A DNA stretch of 64,000 bases from Sabellastarte sp. h YS-2021 (Eukaryota > Annelida > Polychaeta > Sabellida > Sabellidae), in assembly GCA_964017235.1 (NCBI GenBank), contig OZ024935.1, positions 4,216,001 to 4,280,000 on the forward strand, in the 5' to 3' direction. Both the position numbers and the translations under genes were made by a program. The notes beneath the pieces are model-generated. The model had not been told where the DNA came from. It made no database searches and saw only the letters and a list, made by a program, of their open reading frames with translations. Below, one piece after another: positions 42,337 to 52,049 of the stretch; the first letter of the stretch is position 1; every line of letters starts with the position of its first letter.

Positions 42337-45300
42337 CTAGTGGTGGATCTGCTGGGCAGCCACCACAGGACCCAAGTGAAAAAGCTCCTTATCTGCCCAG
42401 GCAACATCCTTAAGGTAAAACTGTGTAAAGGTGTTGTGGGACTTCCAGTGGCATGCTGCTAGAATCTGGTCCAGAGATATGCCACCTTGAAAGGCTTTGG
42501 AGGCCGCAAAGGCCCTAACATCATGGGCCTTAACCTGATGTAAGGCCAAGGAATCTTGGTCAGAGAGATCATAACACAACACTACTGTTTGTTTGATCCA
42601 GGACGAGATAGTGGCAGGAGAGATGTCCTTGTTAAAACCTTGTTTGAATGAAACAAAAACTAACTCCTTTCCCGTTCTTAGGGCCTGCCTTTTGTCCAGG
42701 TAGTAGTGAAGAGCCCGAACGGGGCAAAGGGATCTGTCTTCCTTTAAAGACTTATCCAGAGTGGGGGCTAAGGCCGGGATGACCACAGGGGCCACGCACT
42801 CTGGTCCCTCTTTTGCCAAGTGATTTTTCGCCAAGAAGCTTGGTGAAGGGTAGAGGGAAACTTTGGACCAATCAGCTTGGTGTCTGATATTTTTGTTTAA
42901 CCAAGCGTGAATCTCACTCCTGCGTTTTCCCGAAGCCAGGGCTAGGAGAAAAACAGTTTTGAAAGTAAGGTGTTTCAGAGACGCCTTTCTGAGTGGCTCA
43001 AAAGGCGCTTTTGTAAGCTGGTGTAAAACCAGGGAGAGGTTCCAAGCAGGAACCCCCCGGCGCCCTTTGGGTCTATCTCTGTGAAAACTGTCTAACAGTC
43101 TAGTCAAATTGTCATCCTTGCCGACATTAACCGAGGTATTTCCCAGTTTGTCTGCAATGGCTGACCTGTAACCATCAATAGTGCTGGGCTGGAGATTCTT
43201 CTCCTGGAAAAGATGCAGGAGGAAATCTGCTATTTGTTTTATAGATGGGTTCCTGAAGTCCACCTGACTTGTTTCGCACCATCTAACAAAAAGGGCCCAC
43301 TTCGCTTCGTAGACTGCTCTGGTTGAACGTCTTTGAGGCGCCTCAATTCTTGACGCCACTGGGCTAGAGAACCCTTGCTCCCTGATTGTCTGGGCTCTAG
43401 GAGCCAGGCATGGAGATTTAGGCTTGCCAGATCCCTGTGACGGGCCTTGTTGAAAGGTTGGGTCACTAGATCTGGATGGTGTGGAAGACAAAGAGGAACC
43501 ATCGCTGACAGCTCTACTAGGTCCCAAAACCAAGGCATGTTGGGCCATCCCGGAGCAATCAGGATTGCTCTGTGATACCAGTGATCTGACAGCTTGCTGA
43601 CCACCTTCCCCATCAGAGACACTGGAGGGAAAAGGTACATGTCCAGGCCTTCCCAGGACATTGTCAGAGCGTCCACTGACCAGGCCTTTGGGTCTGGAAT
43701 TGGGGACACAAATTGGACTAGTTTGCAGTTGTACCTTGTTGCAAACATGTCCACTTGGGGATAATGCCAAGTTCGACAAAGGATGTCGAAGATCTCCTGA
43801 TGGAGGGACCACTCCGTCTGAATGATCTGTCCCTGGCGAGACAACTTGTCTGCAATTACATTTAGACGGCCCGGAATGTGTCTGGCCTTCAGTACTATTT
43901 GTCTGAGATTGCACCAACATAGGAGCCGCCAAAGAAGGGCACAGAGTGAACCTGACCTCATACCTCCCTCCTTGTTGATGTATGCCACAACTGTAGTGTT
44001 GTCTGTGGCAATCAGGACGACCTTTCCTTGCACTAATTGTTGGAATCTTTTTAGTGCTAACAACACGGCTTTTAGTTCTAAGAAGTTTATGTGCAACTTG
44101 CTTTCGGGCACTGACCAAGTACCGCTTGCTGTGAAGTCGCCTAAGTGAGCACCCCAGCCTTCTTTTGAGGCGTCTGTAAAGATTTGCACTGCGTGTCGTA
44201 GGGGGTGTAAGGGTTGACCCTTTAGGACATTTTCTTCTTGGGTCCACCACTGCAGGTACTGATGGAGAGAACTCGGAATTGGAATCTCCTTTTCCAGAGA
44301 TTCCGGGACTCTCCAGTGTTTCTTGAGGTGCCACTGAATAGGTCTCATGTGCAGTCTGCCTAGGGGCACCTGTTTCTCTGTCGCAGTGAGTAGACCTATA
44401 AGAGACATGAAGGTTCTCACTCGGCAAGATCTGTTCTGTAATAACCCTGTTACTTTTTGTTGAAGGGCTTCCCAACGGTTTTGAGTAGGTCTGACCAATC
44501 CGTTGAGTAGGTCGTACTGGTAGCCTACAAAATCGAAGACTTGTTGGGGTTCCAGTTCTGATTTTTGCATGTTTACCATCCAGCCCAACTCCTGGCAAAG
44601 GGCTAGGAGGGACTGGGTTCCCTGGTAGCAAGATTCTCTGGTAGGGGCTCGAATCAACCAGTCGTCTAGGTACTGGTGGATCCTTATACCTCGAGACTGA
44701 GCCATTAGTTTTACCTCTTTGACTACACAAGTGAACTCCATTGGAGCTGTTGACAGGCCAAAGGGAAGAGCCCGAAATTGGTAAGACTGGTTCTGGAAGT
44801 GGAACCTGAGGTATTTTCGGGAGTTGACATGGATTGGAATGTGGAAGTAGGCGTCGCTGAAGTCCAGCGATGTCACCCACTCTCCCTGTTGTAAGGAGGT
44901 TCGAATTGTCTCCGGGGTTTCCATTTTGAATGTTTTTACGCATAAAAACTGATTTAGAGTACTGAGGTCCAAGATTGGCCGCCACTTTTGGTTCGGTTTG
45001 GGAACAATGAATAGTCTGTTGAAGAAGGCTAGAGAGGTTCGAACCCTGACCCTCTCTACTGCCTTCTTCTTGATTAAGGCTTGTAGAGCCCCTTGCAAGT
45101 GGGAGTCTCTGATGGGATTGGCATAGCCGCTTACTATCAGGGGATCCCTCACTAGGCAAGGTCTGAGATTGAATGGGAGAACATAACCCTCTTTTAGTAT
45201 GGACACTACTCTTGGGTTTGCACCTAGTCGTGCCCATACTTCCCAGAACAATTGTAGTCGCCCCCCCACTGGCTGGGCATTTGCAACACTGTGGGCATTT

Positions 45301-45459
45301 GGCACATTTGGGGCAAAAACACAGTGATTTACAAAAGAAGCACTTTTCACAGACTTTATTGTATTTTTCATGTTTGATATTGGTCTTACGCCTTTCTTTT
45401 GCGGCTGCCCACTTTTTGATTTTGTTACAGAATGTACAAGACAAGCAACACTTTGACAT
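42337..45459 (-). CDS. D2 long ORF: Cys-rich domain ... tyrosine recombinase
   Basis: 1040 codons in the gag frame. Residues ~1-65 from the first ATG continue the Cys-rich readthrough domain. Residues ~70-690 overlap RT-RNase H-MT in another frame and look like its shadow (low conservation with D1 beyond what RT imposes). From ~700 comes a full DIRS YR: AVYEAKWALFVRWCE, STIDGYRSAIADK, SGKRRSEIHAW (Arg), HDVRAFAAS (HxxR) and CHWKSHNTFTQFYL (His/Trp and Tyr). The stretch is open in all 1040 codons and continues upstream to the gag TGA, so one readthrough event alone could link Gag to YR; separate initiation or splicing is an alternative. Confidence 0.85.
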   Translation of the reverse strand: MSKCCLSCTFCNKIKKWAAAKERRKTNIKHEKYNKVCEKCFFCKSLCFCPKCAKCPQCCKCPASGGATTIVLGSMGTTRCKPKSSVHTKRGLCSPIQSQTLPSEGSPDSKRLCQSHQRLPLARGSTSLNQEEGSREGQGSNLSSLLQQTIHCSQTEPKVAANLGPQYSKSVFMRKNIQNGNPGDNSNLLTTGRVGDIAGLQRRLLPHSNPCQLPKIPQVPLPEPVLPISGSSLWPVNSSNGVHLCSQRGKTNGSVSRYKDPPVPRRLVDSSPYQRILLPGNPVPPSPLPGVGLDGKHAKIRTGTPTSLRFCRLPVRPTQRIGQTYSKPLGSPSTKSNRVITEQILPSENLHVSYRSTHCDRETGAPRQTAHETYSVAPQETLESPGISGKGDSNSEFSPSVPAVVDPRRKCPKGSTLTPPTTRSANLYRRLKRRLGCSLRRLHSKRYLVSARKQVAHKLLRTKSRVVSTKKIPTISARKGRPDCHRQHYSCGIHQQGGRYEVRFTLCPSLAAPMLVQSQTNSTEGQTHSGPSKCNCRQVVSPGTDHSDGVVPPSGDLRHPLSNLALSPSGHVCNKVQLQTSPICVPNSRPKGLVSGRSDNVLGRPGHVPFPSSVSDGEGGQQAVRSLVSQSNPDCSGMAQHALVLGPSRAVSDGSSLSSTPSRSSDPTFQQGPSQGSGKPKSPCLAPRAQTIREQGFSSPVASRIEAPQRRSTRAVYEAKWALFVRWCETSQVDFRNPSIKQIADFLLHLFQEKNLQPSTIDGYRSAIADKLGNTSVNVGKDDNLTRLLDSFHRDRPKGRRGVPAWNLSLVLHQLTKAPFEPLRKASLKHLTFKTVFLLALASGKRRSEIHAWLNKNIRHQADWSKVSLYPSPSFLAKNHLAKEGPECVAPVVIPALAPTLDKSLKEDRSLCPVRALHYYLDKRQALRTGKELVFVSFKQGFNKDISPATISSWIKQTVVLCYDLSDQDSLALHQVKAHDVRAFAASKAFQGGISLDQILAACHWKSHNTFTQFYLKDVAWADKELFHLGPVVAAQQIHH

Positions 45460-45815
45460 TTTACAGAGTTCTTGACAAGCACATGAAAATCTGTCTGTTT
45501 TACATCTGACACATAATACTCCAATTTTGTTTGTAACTCCGGAGGAATTCTGCAGTAATTGTCATTTATAATTTTTGGGATCCTTGGAGCCTCGCGAACC
45601 GCGACCGGGTTGACCACCCCTGCCTCTGCCGCGTGCTCTGCCCCGGCTACCAAATGATTTCCATGCGGGGAGATCTTTCCCGGAAGCACCGGTGGTACTT
45701 GAGTCGTCTTGCTTCCAACTAGTGGAGTAAGGCTGGTAGCGATGCTGCTTTTTCTGTACACCCGCGAACCCAGCACGGCCCGGACCGGGCTGGTTGGTAC
45801 GCTTGTGTGTTTCAA
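43239..45815 (-). CDS. D2 RT-RNase H-methyltransferase
   Basis: 858-codon frame, +1 relative to gag; homologous protein starts at VGGRLQLFW (~45262). RT: WRPILDLSTLN, SLDFSDAYFHIP, LPFGLSTAP, HQYLDDWLIR (~residue 383). RNase H: FTDASKEGWGAHL (~549), ATDNTTVVAYIN, RHIPGRLNVIADKLSR (~648). Methyltransferase-like: VDMFATRYN, LIAPGWPNMPWFWDL (~755). It stops shortly after the YR begins in the other frame, giving a ~90-bp overlap with YR proper. The N-terminal ~185 codons overlap gag and the Cys-rich domain and are probably not used. Confidence 0.92.
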   Translation of the reverse strand: MKHTSVPTSPVRAVLGSRVYRKSSIATSLTPLVGSKTTQVPPVLPGKISPHGNHLVAGAEHAAEAGVVNPVAVREAPRIPKIINDNYCRIPPELQTKLEYYVSDVKQTDFHVLVKNSVKCQSVACLVHSVTKSKSGQPQKKGVRPISNMKNTIKSVKSASFVNHCVFAPNVPNAHSVANAQPVGGRLQLFWEVWARLGANPRVVSILKEGYVLPFNLRPCLVRDPLIVSGYANPIRDSHLQGALQALIKKKAVERVRVRTSLAFFNRLFIVPKPNQKWRPILDLSTLNQFLCVKTFKMETPETIRTSLQQGEWVTSLDFSDAYFHIPIHVNSRKYLRFHFQNQSYQFRALPFGLSTAPMEFTCVVKEVKLMAQSRGIRIHQYLDDWLIRAPTRESCYQGTQSLLALCQELGWMVNMQKSELEPQQVFDFVGYQYDLLNGLVRPTQNRWEALQQKVTGLLQNRSCRVRTFMSLIGLLTATEKQVPLGRLHMRPIQWHLKKHWRVPESLEKEIPIPSSLHQYLQWWTQEENVLKGQPLHPLRHAVQIFTDASKEGWGAHLGDFTASGTWSVPESKLHINFLELKAVLLALKRFQQLVQGKVVLIATDNTTVVAYINKEGGMRSGSLCALLWRLLCWCNLRQIVLKARHIPGRLNVIADKLSRQGQIIQTEWSLHQEIFDILCRTWHYPQVDMFATRYNCKLVQFVSPIPDPKAWSVDALTMSWEGLDMYLFPPVSLMGKVVSKLSDHWYHRAILIAPGWPNMPWFWDLVELSAMVPLCLPHHPDLVTQPFNKARHRDLASLNLHAWLLEPRQSGSKGSLAQWRQELRRLKDVQPEQSTKRSGPFLLDGAKQVRWTSGTHL
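45261..45267 (-). promoter_or_regulatory. D2 G7 run at the Cys-rich/RT frame change
   Basis: Sense CCAGTGGGGGGGCGAC. The Cys frame reads AGT GGG GGG GCG; the RT frame, one base later, reads GTG GGG GGG CGA (VGGR). Candidate +1 shift; G-runs also vary by polymerase slippage. Confidence 0.5.
45264..45561 (-). CDS. D2 Cys-rich readthrough domain
   Basis: About 99 codons behind the gag TGA in the gag frame, with no stop. Pattern: VLCVRCKTDRFSCACQELCK, CCLSCTFC, a basic stretch KERRKTNIKHEKYNK, then VCEKCFFCKSLCFCP and CAKCPQCC. An ATG lies one third of the way in (45459), so internal initiation cannot be excluded. Compared with D1, the Cys positions and the basic linker are kept. Confidence 0.65.
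45553..45567 (-). promoter_or_regulatory. D2 leaky gag stop, TGA CAATTA
   Basis: Sense TATAAATGACAATTA, stop at 45564-45562, identical to D1 across 15 bases although the flanking sequences differ. Confidence 0.7.
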
Positions 45816-47478
45816 AGTTGTTTATCTCATCTTCCGCTTTTCTTATGATGTCATCTGGGAATAAAGCCCGGGTTTGAAGAGGGCAATTCCTGAGAGAGGA
45901 AAAGGTATCCGGTTTCACTCCTGCCCTCAGGTGATCCAGATAGGAATCTCTGCGGACTAGAGTCAAGTTAGCCATTTGGACGAAAGTAAAGTCCGAAAGG
46001 TGCTGAAGAGATTTCCCGACCGCAAAACTGATATTCTGATTAAATGCTGTTAAAAAGTGAAGTTCGTCCAGAGCCCCCTGGGCTTTTGCGGAGGATTTAC
46101 CTTTGCCAAGTTCTGCTTGTAGGGTTTTTAACTGTTCCTGAACAGCATCCTGCACTTTGGTTATACATCTATTGAAACCAGCTGACTGGTTACAAATATA
46201 GCTTGTTTCTTTGGCAGCCTTTTCCCATTTGCGGAGAGTTTCCTGAGACAGTGGTCGGGAAGTAGGTTGAGATGAAGCAATAGTAGATTTAGCAACCCGG
46301 GCAAAGGAACTATTGAGCTTTGCGGCATCGTTGGGCCAGGAAGTTACGTATTTACCAGGCCTAGTTATGTCTTTGTTTTCTGCCGGGTGTATCCCGTACC
46401 ATCTTGTCTGAGATTTTGGTGGTCGGAGATATTGATCAACATGTAGACCGCCCGGTTCTGTTGATTTTGACGGGTAGCCTTCAATTAGTACTAGATTGAG
46501 GTTTTCCAATTTTTTGCATAACCAGTCCTCTGGTGGTAAGTCAATGGAAACTTTTCCAACCGGTTGAGCCCGGTGGCCAACCCAGGGGTTGTCAGATCTG
46601 GAGGTGGGAGTGTACTCAAGGTCTGGAATGTGATTCCAGCCCATAAAGGCACGGACACCCCTTACCGTCTCCCTGTAATTCTGATCTTCACTTATGGTTT
46701 TGTCAATGTCTGGAGAGTCTTGTTCAGATGGGTCTAGTACTTCTTCTTGATCAGAAACTTCACCCTCTTCTGAATGCTCCGGGGGTGGTTGAGTGATAGA
46801 TGAGGCCACCGGGCCGGAAGAGCTCTGAGAAGAGAATACCGGTTCCGGGTCTGGTTGCGGATAAACATTCTCCAGAGGAGAGGTCATATCCATAGAGCTG
46901 GTGATAGTAGCTGTTGCCTTTGTTCTATCCGTGCCATAAGCCGGACCGGCTTGGCCGGAAGGAACGGAGGGTAGCAGAAAAGGTGCTTGTGACAAAGAAC
47001 CAGCTGGAGCCTGATGCGTGACCGGTGCTTGGACCGGAGTGAAGGTAGGCTGTGGAGAGGGACGATGGCCCATGGTGATGAGTGCCTCCAAACGCGCCAT
47101 GCGAGTAGACCATTTATCATCTAGATCTTTTAAATCTTGACGGAAGTTTGGTTGAGGCAAGGTGAACTCCGTTTCAGTGTCATGAGGAGGGGAAGATGGA
47201 GCAACGTCCTGTTTTTCGAGCTGTGACACTACAGTAACGGTAGAGGGATCCACAAGTGATTCCTTACTCTTTAACTTCTCTTTACGGAGTTTGTAAGTCG
47301 GAGTAGAAAGCTGAAGCAATTGTTCGGGAGAAAGATTGTCACAAAACTCACAACTTAATTTGAGGACGCAAGGGTCGTCCCCCAAACCTTTGTCCCTACA
47401 TCTGGCACATCGAGAGTGTGGATCAAAATTAGCCATGATATGTCCGCAGGCTCCTTTTCTCTGTCCTGGAGATGCCAT
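45562..47478 (-). CDS. D2 Gag
   Basis: 638 residues starting MASPGQRKGACGH. N-terminal Cys/His cluster (CGHIMANFD, CARCRDKG, CEFCDNL), acidic/Pro-rich linker, conserved block (YRETVRGVRAFMGWNHIP, EDWLCKKLENLNL, SYICNQSAGFNRC, RRDSYLDHLRAGVK) and a Gly/Arg-rich tail (GSRGRARGRGRGGQPGRG). ~100 residues shorter than D1 Gag, the difference lying in the linker. ATG start, ~110 bp from the ITR. Confidence 0.92.
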   Translation of the reverse strand: MASPGQRKGACGHIMANFDPHSRCARCRDKGLGDDPCVLKLSCEFCDNLSPEQLLQLSTPTYKLRKEKLKSKESLVDPSTVTVVSQLEKQDVAPSSPPHDTETEFTLPQPNFRQDLKDLDDKWSTRMARLEALITMGHRPSPQPTFTPVQAPVTHQAPAGSLSQAPFLLPSVPSGQAGPAYGTDRTKATATITSSMDMTSPLENVYPQPDPEPVFSSQSSSGPVASSITQPPPEHSEEGEVSDQEEVLDPSEQDSPDIDKTISEDQNYRETVRGVRAFMGWNHIPDLEYTPTSRSDNPWVGHRAQPVGKVSIDLPPEDWLCKKLENLNLVLIEGYPSKSTEPGGLHVDQYLRPPKSQTRWYGIHPAENKDITRPGKYVTSWPNDAAKLNSSFARVAKSTIASSQPTSRPLSQETLRKWEKAAKETSYICNQSAGFNRCITKVQDAVQEQLKTLQAELGKGKSSAKAQGALDELHFLTAFNQNISFAVGKSLQHLSDFTFVQMANLTLVRRDSYLDHLRAGVKPDTFSSLRNCPLQTRALFPDDIIRKAEDEINNFETHKRTNQPGPGRAGFAGVQKKQHRYQPYSTSWKQDDSSTTGASGKDLPAWKSFGSRGRARGRGRGGQPGRGSRGSKDPKNYK

Positions 47479-47590
47479 AGTGGTTTATCCAACTAACAGA
47501 CAAATCTGAGAAAGTAACACCCAATATAACTTAAGATATATTTAAAAATAAAAGTGTTTCCACAAAATTCAAACTTGAATGTCGCGCCAA

Positions 47591-47763
47591 ACGAAAAAGA
47601 TGCTATGACGTCACGTCCCTCTGGCGAGTGAGGCAGGAACTAGGCCACCTGGCGAGTGGAGTGTAGTGTACCGGTCCTGCCCGGGGTGAAACCCAGGACG
47701 TCTTTTTCTTTCGTTTGGCGGGACCGGCTGGCGCCGGGCTATAGCTATCGTCTGGTAGGTAAG
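47591..47763. repeat. D2 ITR, 5'-side copy
   Basis: Identical inverse of 41662-41834; TGACGTCA at 47606-47613. Confidence 0.92.
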
Positions 47764-47927
47764 ATGTATTAACGCAATGAAAAAGACAGTTCTTGTTAGC
47801 CACTGGATATACTGCTTGTTGTCGTCACGTGATAACTTCTGACCAATCGCCTTACTTTCTCGTTGAAATTTTCTAAAACCTACCCCTCAGCTGTAAACAG
47901 CGGGGAGGCAGGGTGGGACTCTTCTAA

Positions 47928-48020
47928 GTCCCACATGGTAAGCTTGTAGCTTATAAAAGCTACATTTAAGTAATTAAAATTTTCAATTTTATTACGCTAC
48001 AATAGCTTACCATGTGGGAC
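47928..48020. repeat. D3 internal complementary region
   Basis: GTCCCACATGGTAAGC...AATTAAAATTTTC joined to AATTTTATTACGCTACAATA...GTGGGAC, the inverses of the two D3 outer ends. Confidence 0.88.
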
Positions 48021-49239
48021 TTAATGCTGAATCCAACCGAAAATAGAAAATACCAGTCTGAGTCCCATTTACAGTGCCCCGATCCCGAAGACCGGGCCTG
48101 TAACGAGCCAAAAACCTAAGTAAAATGAGGGACAGTGCTAAACCGTAAAAGGCCTTAGAGGCCGCGAAGGCCCGGATGTCATGCGGTTTAACTTGGACCA
48201 AGTCCAAGGCTTGTTGGTCTGCTTGTTTGTAACAAAGTAGAATGGTTTGTTTCAACCAGGAAGAGAGTGTAGCGGGTCTGATGTCTGAGGTATGTCCTTT
48301 CTTAAAGGAGAAGAAAAGGAGAGACCGAGACCCTCTCAGGTCTTTTGTTCGGTCCAGATAAAACCTCTGGGCCCGCACGGGACACAGGGTCCTGTCTTCT
48401 TTAAATTGTCTATCTACAATGGTAGTCAAAGCAGGAACAGTCACCGGAGACACACTTTCAGAACCTTCTCTTGCTAGTTGGTTTTTGGCTATGAAATCAG
48501 AAGAAGGGAACAAGGCAACCTTTTCCCATTGGCCTAGATTAGATACCTTGTTTGCGACCCAGGCATGGATTTCACTGCGGCGCTTGCCGGAGGCCAAAGC
48601 TAGCAAGAAAGCAGTTTTGAGGGTAAGATGTTTCAGGTCTGTGTCTTTTATGGGCTCAAATGGTGCTTTTGTGAGCTCGTTGAGGACAACCGAAAGGTTC
48701 CACTTGCGTAAATTTCTGGAACTTTTGGGACGATCCCTGTGAAAACTGGAGAGTAACCTATGAAGGTCTGCATTATGTGCAATATGGTGGGCCGTTGGGC
48801 CCAAAGTGTCAATGATTGCAGTCCTGTAACCATTAATGGTCAAGGGGCGCCTGTTTAGGTCTTGGTACAGGTACATGAAAAAATCTGAGATTTGTTTCAC
48901 AGATGGAGTGGAGAAATCCACCGAATTTTCTCTGCACCATTTTTCAAATAGGGCCCACTTTGACCTGTAGATGGTCCTTGTTGATGATCGCTGAGGGGCA
49001 GCAATTCTCTCTGCCACCTCCACAGAGAAGCCTTGTTCTTGGAGTTGTCCACTCCTAGACACCAGGCGTGGAGGTTCAGCTGCTGGGGGTTGTTGTGGAA
49101 CACATACTTGTGGGACTGTTTGAGTAGGGTCGTTGACACTGGGAGTTGTAGTGGGATCTCTGTTGAGAGCTGCACTAGGTCCCAAAACCAGGGCATCCCT
49201 GGCCAGCCTGGGGCTATCACGATGATCAGGCAATGACAT
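48007..49239 (-). pseudogene. D3 tyrosine recombinase, C-terminus deleted
   Basis: 410-codon frame. The YR part runs from TIYRSKWALFEKWCR through NGYRTAIID, SGKRRSEIHAW (Arg) and KPHDIRAFAAS (HxxR), then at AFYG jumps into unrelated codons (LALSLILLRF...). D7 continues with GVSVDQIMQAYHWKPHNTF. A deletion has fused the gene to 3' non-coding sequence and removed the W/H and Tyr residues, so the protein would be inactive. Like D2, the YR frame continues upstream over the MT region. Confidence 0.88.
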
Positions 49240-50390
49240 TGCTTGATCTTTTGGATCACCTTGTGAAGGAGAGCCGTAGGAGGGTAAGCATAGGCCGTGA
49301 GGTTGGTCCAGTTTATGTTTAGAGCATCTATGTCCCAGCCCTTGGGTCTGGGATAGGAGACATGTACAGTGGGAGCTTGTGGTTCAGGTGAGTAGCAAAT
49401 AAGTCTACATGAGGTGTGAACCACTTCTGGCAGATCTGTTTGAACACCTGTGGGTGCAGAGACCATTCTGTTGACTGCACTTGGTTGGACCTGGATAGTA
49501 GGTCGGCCATCACATTCAGGCACCCTGGGATATGCCTGGCTTTCAATGTTATGTGGTAGTGATGACACCAGGTCATGATCTTCCACAGGAGAGCACACAT
49601 CTCTGCTGAGTGAGTTCCTCCTTGTTTGTTGATGTAGGCTACCACTGTTGAGTTGTCCATTGCAACTAACACTGTTTGGTTCTGGTACTGGTCCTTGACG
49701 TCTCGAAGGGCCAGGGAGACCGCCTTCAATTCTCCTAGCACATTTATGTGTAGCCCTTTTTTTTTTTTTGATCTGACCACAGACCCTTTGTAAAATTTTG
49801 GTCTAAGTGAGCGCCCCAACCTTCGTTTGAGACGTCGGTAAAGAGTTGGATACTGTGGTCTTTGGGATGAAGGTCTGCGCCTTTCATCACGTTTGAGGGA
49901 TTTTGCCACCAATCCAGGTGGGCTGCAATGGATTCTGTCAAAGGAAGGAGGTTGTCCAGGGACTGAGGATATCTCCAGTGCTCCTTGAGATGAAACTGAA
50001 AGGGCCTCATGTGAAGGAGTCCCTCCGGGACCATTTTCTTTGTTGAGGCTAGCAACCCAATTAGCGACATCAAACATCTTGCAGTCAAAACATGTTTTGA
50101 CTTGAGGAGTAGGATCAAATCCTGGAGTTTGAGCCATCTCTCTTGAGTGGGTTTTACAAGGGCTGAATCTAGATGGTACTCGTAGCCCATGAACGAGAAC
50201 ACCTGAGTAGGTTTCAGTTCTGATTTTTTTTTTTTTTTTTGATTTATTATCCACCTCAAGGACTGGGTTAGGTCTACCACTGCCTGAGTGTTCACTGGGC
50301 TTCCTCCTGAGACTGGGATCTGATCAGCCAGTCGTCCAGTATTGGTGAATTCTGAGTCCTCTTGAGAGGGCCATTAGTTTCACTTCCTTT
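48897..50390 (-). pseudogene. D3 RT (C-terminal)-RNase H-MT, broken
   Basis: Three overlapping frames carry the pieces: YEYHLDSALVKPTQERW and MSLIGLLAST (RT C-terminus), FTDVSNEGWGAHLDQNF, AMDNSTVVAYINKQGG, HIPGCLNVMADLLSR (RNase H), DALNINWTNLTAYAYPP and IAPGWPGMPWFWDLV (MT). The YLDD region (~50330) reads out of frame, the RT N-terminus is missing, and two long plus-strand T-runs (49758-49770, ~50226-50241) sit inside the RT/RNase H sequence. Confidence 0.85.
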
Positions 50391-51900
50391 ACAATCATTG
50401 TAAGATTTGAAAAGAATGACAGGATTTGTTTGTCAGTCTTATCTGAAAGAACGGAGGCGACCTCCTACTGGTGGACTGAGTGAGGCTGGAGGAGTCATTG
50501 GGGGGGGAAGGGTGTTCATGCCCTCATCCCCTGGAGTGGGTCGTAAAGACCTTGGAGCCTCGGCTACTCGATTTCCCCCTACCTGGGGAAAACGATGGAT
50601 ACTGCTTGGGATGGAATGACCCCCATTGGGGTGGTTCCTGTAGGAGCCTCTAGATGTGGGGAATTGGAAAGGGTTGATTAATAGGGTCTAAACCCTAAGT
50701 GTTATTACAGGTGCCTTGATGAGGGACTCCTGTCCCTCCTAAAGTAGTTGTGAATGGGGAACTTTAAGATCTAAAGATCCAGTATCTCACCTGAATTCAC
50801 CATACCCCTTCTGACTACTTATATGCACCATGAAATTGAGCTTGACCTGTCTGGTAGTAGCCTTGCTACTGTCTTAACATATATCCATAACCAGGTTGTA
50901 TTGAGAAGAACCTAGTGGAGAGCAGCCTAAAGCTCAACTCTTGCTGACCAGAAGGGGAGGAGGGGCTTACCCAGGGAGGCCCCTAGGGAGATACAGATTT
51001 GAAAACTTGTGTTCAAAACAAGGTTGTTCCATTTTAATGGAAAATAACAGACCAACTTCCTGTTGGCCTAGTACATCATTCAGAGTCCAGACTGTGGGGG
51101 ATCTAGGCATAAAATTCCCTGGGGGCAGGGAGGTTAAAAAAACTGCCTAAGTTTCAATGTCCTCCAAAATGGTTAGGGTGAAGTCAGGCAACCTACTTTC
51201 CTAAAAATACAGAGTCAGGACTGAATGAAGGACCTTGTTTAGAAGCCCTCTTGGGCTTGAGGACTTGGACCCAAGCCTCCAATAAGTGATATTTACTGCC
51301 AGGCTGGTGAAATATTAGTCCAAGTGTGTGTTAGGATTGTTCAGAGTTCTGATCTCATCATCTGGAACCATCATCTGAACATCAGATTTGAGATCTGATC
51401 ATCCGAGGATTAGATCTAGATACAATCATCCGAGCATCGGATTTAAGATTAGACCATCCGAGCCTTGGAACTTGGTGTAACCTCGGATCTGATATCTGAG
51501 CATCAGGTCTAGATGCAATGAAAATCCGAGTATCAATCATAGTCGGATGGATAGAAGTTGGAAAATAATGCATCCGATTCTCCGGTGCATTAAATCCTCG
51601 GATGAACTAAGATGTTATCTGGCTTCAGATTTAAGTAGGGATCTGATCAACCCTGGAGAAAGAAGTTGGATATTACCAATTTCTATGTAAGCTTTCCTTA
51701 AAGTAAGCTTCCATGTAAGCTTTGCCTTTCCTTCTATGAAGGAACTACACAACTGGATTTACGTAAGTAAATCAACAGTGACACAAGGTCACCTGCCCCA
51801 CCCACCTCACTGCAGGTAGGGCTAGTTGTGAGATAAGGAAAGCAGTAATTACACAGAATTTGATTAAATAACATAGAATCTAAAAGGCAAGTACAATATT
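50391..51900 (-). pseudogene. D3 gag region, unrecognisable
   Basis: The stretch matching D7 just upstream of its RT (CGACCTCCTACTGGTGGACT / GAGTCATTGG) is present, then similarity fades. 51355-51600 is enriched in TCCGA/TCGGAT and ATCATCCGA words, suggesting a degenerate short tandem repeat. No long frame. Confidence 0.5.
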
Positions 51901-52049
51901 TCTTCTATAATAAAAGTGGATGAATTAAAATATGATTAAAATAATGGGAAACCAAGGTTACCTTAATCTGAAGAAACACGTAATGTCTAGACGATTTGAT
52001 GAAGGATTTTATTCCTGTTTATTTAAGTATTTACATTTTAGATGGTCAA

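Larger units (their letters stand above)
41616..47782 (-). mobile_element. D2: potentially intact DIRS, family A2, nested in D3
   Basis: 6.16 kb inserted in the A-run of the 3'-side ITR of D3. The intact 5'-side ITR of D3 has A7 between TTAG and GACAG; the interrupted copy has A5 on each side, so three A are shared at the junctions. ITRs (41662-41834, 47591-47763) appear identical. Gag, RT-RNase H-MT and YR are open. Confidence 0.95.
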
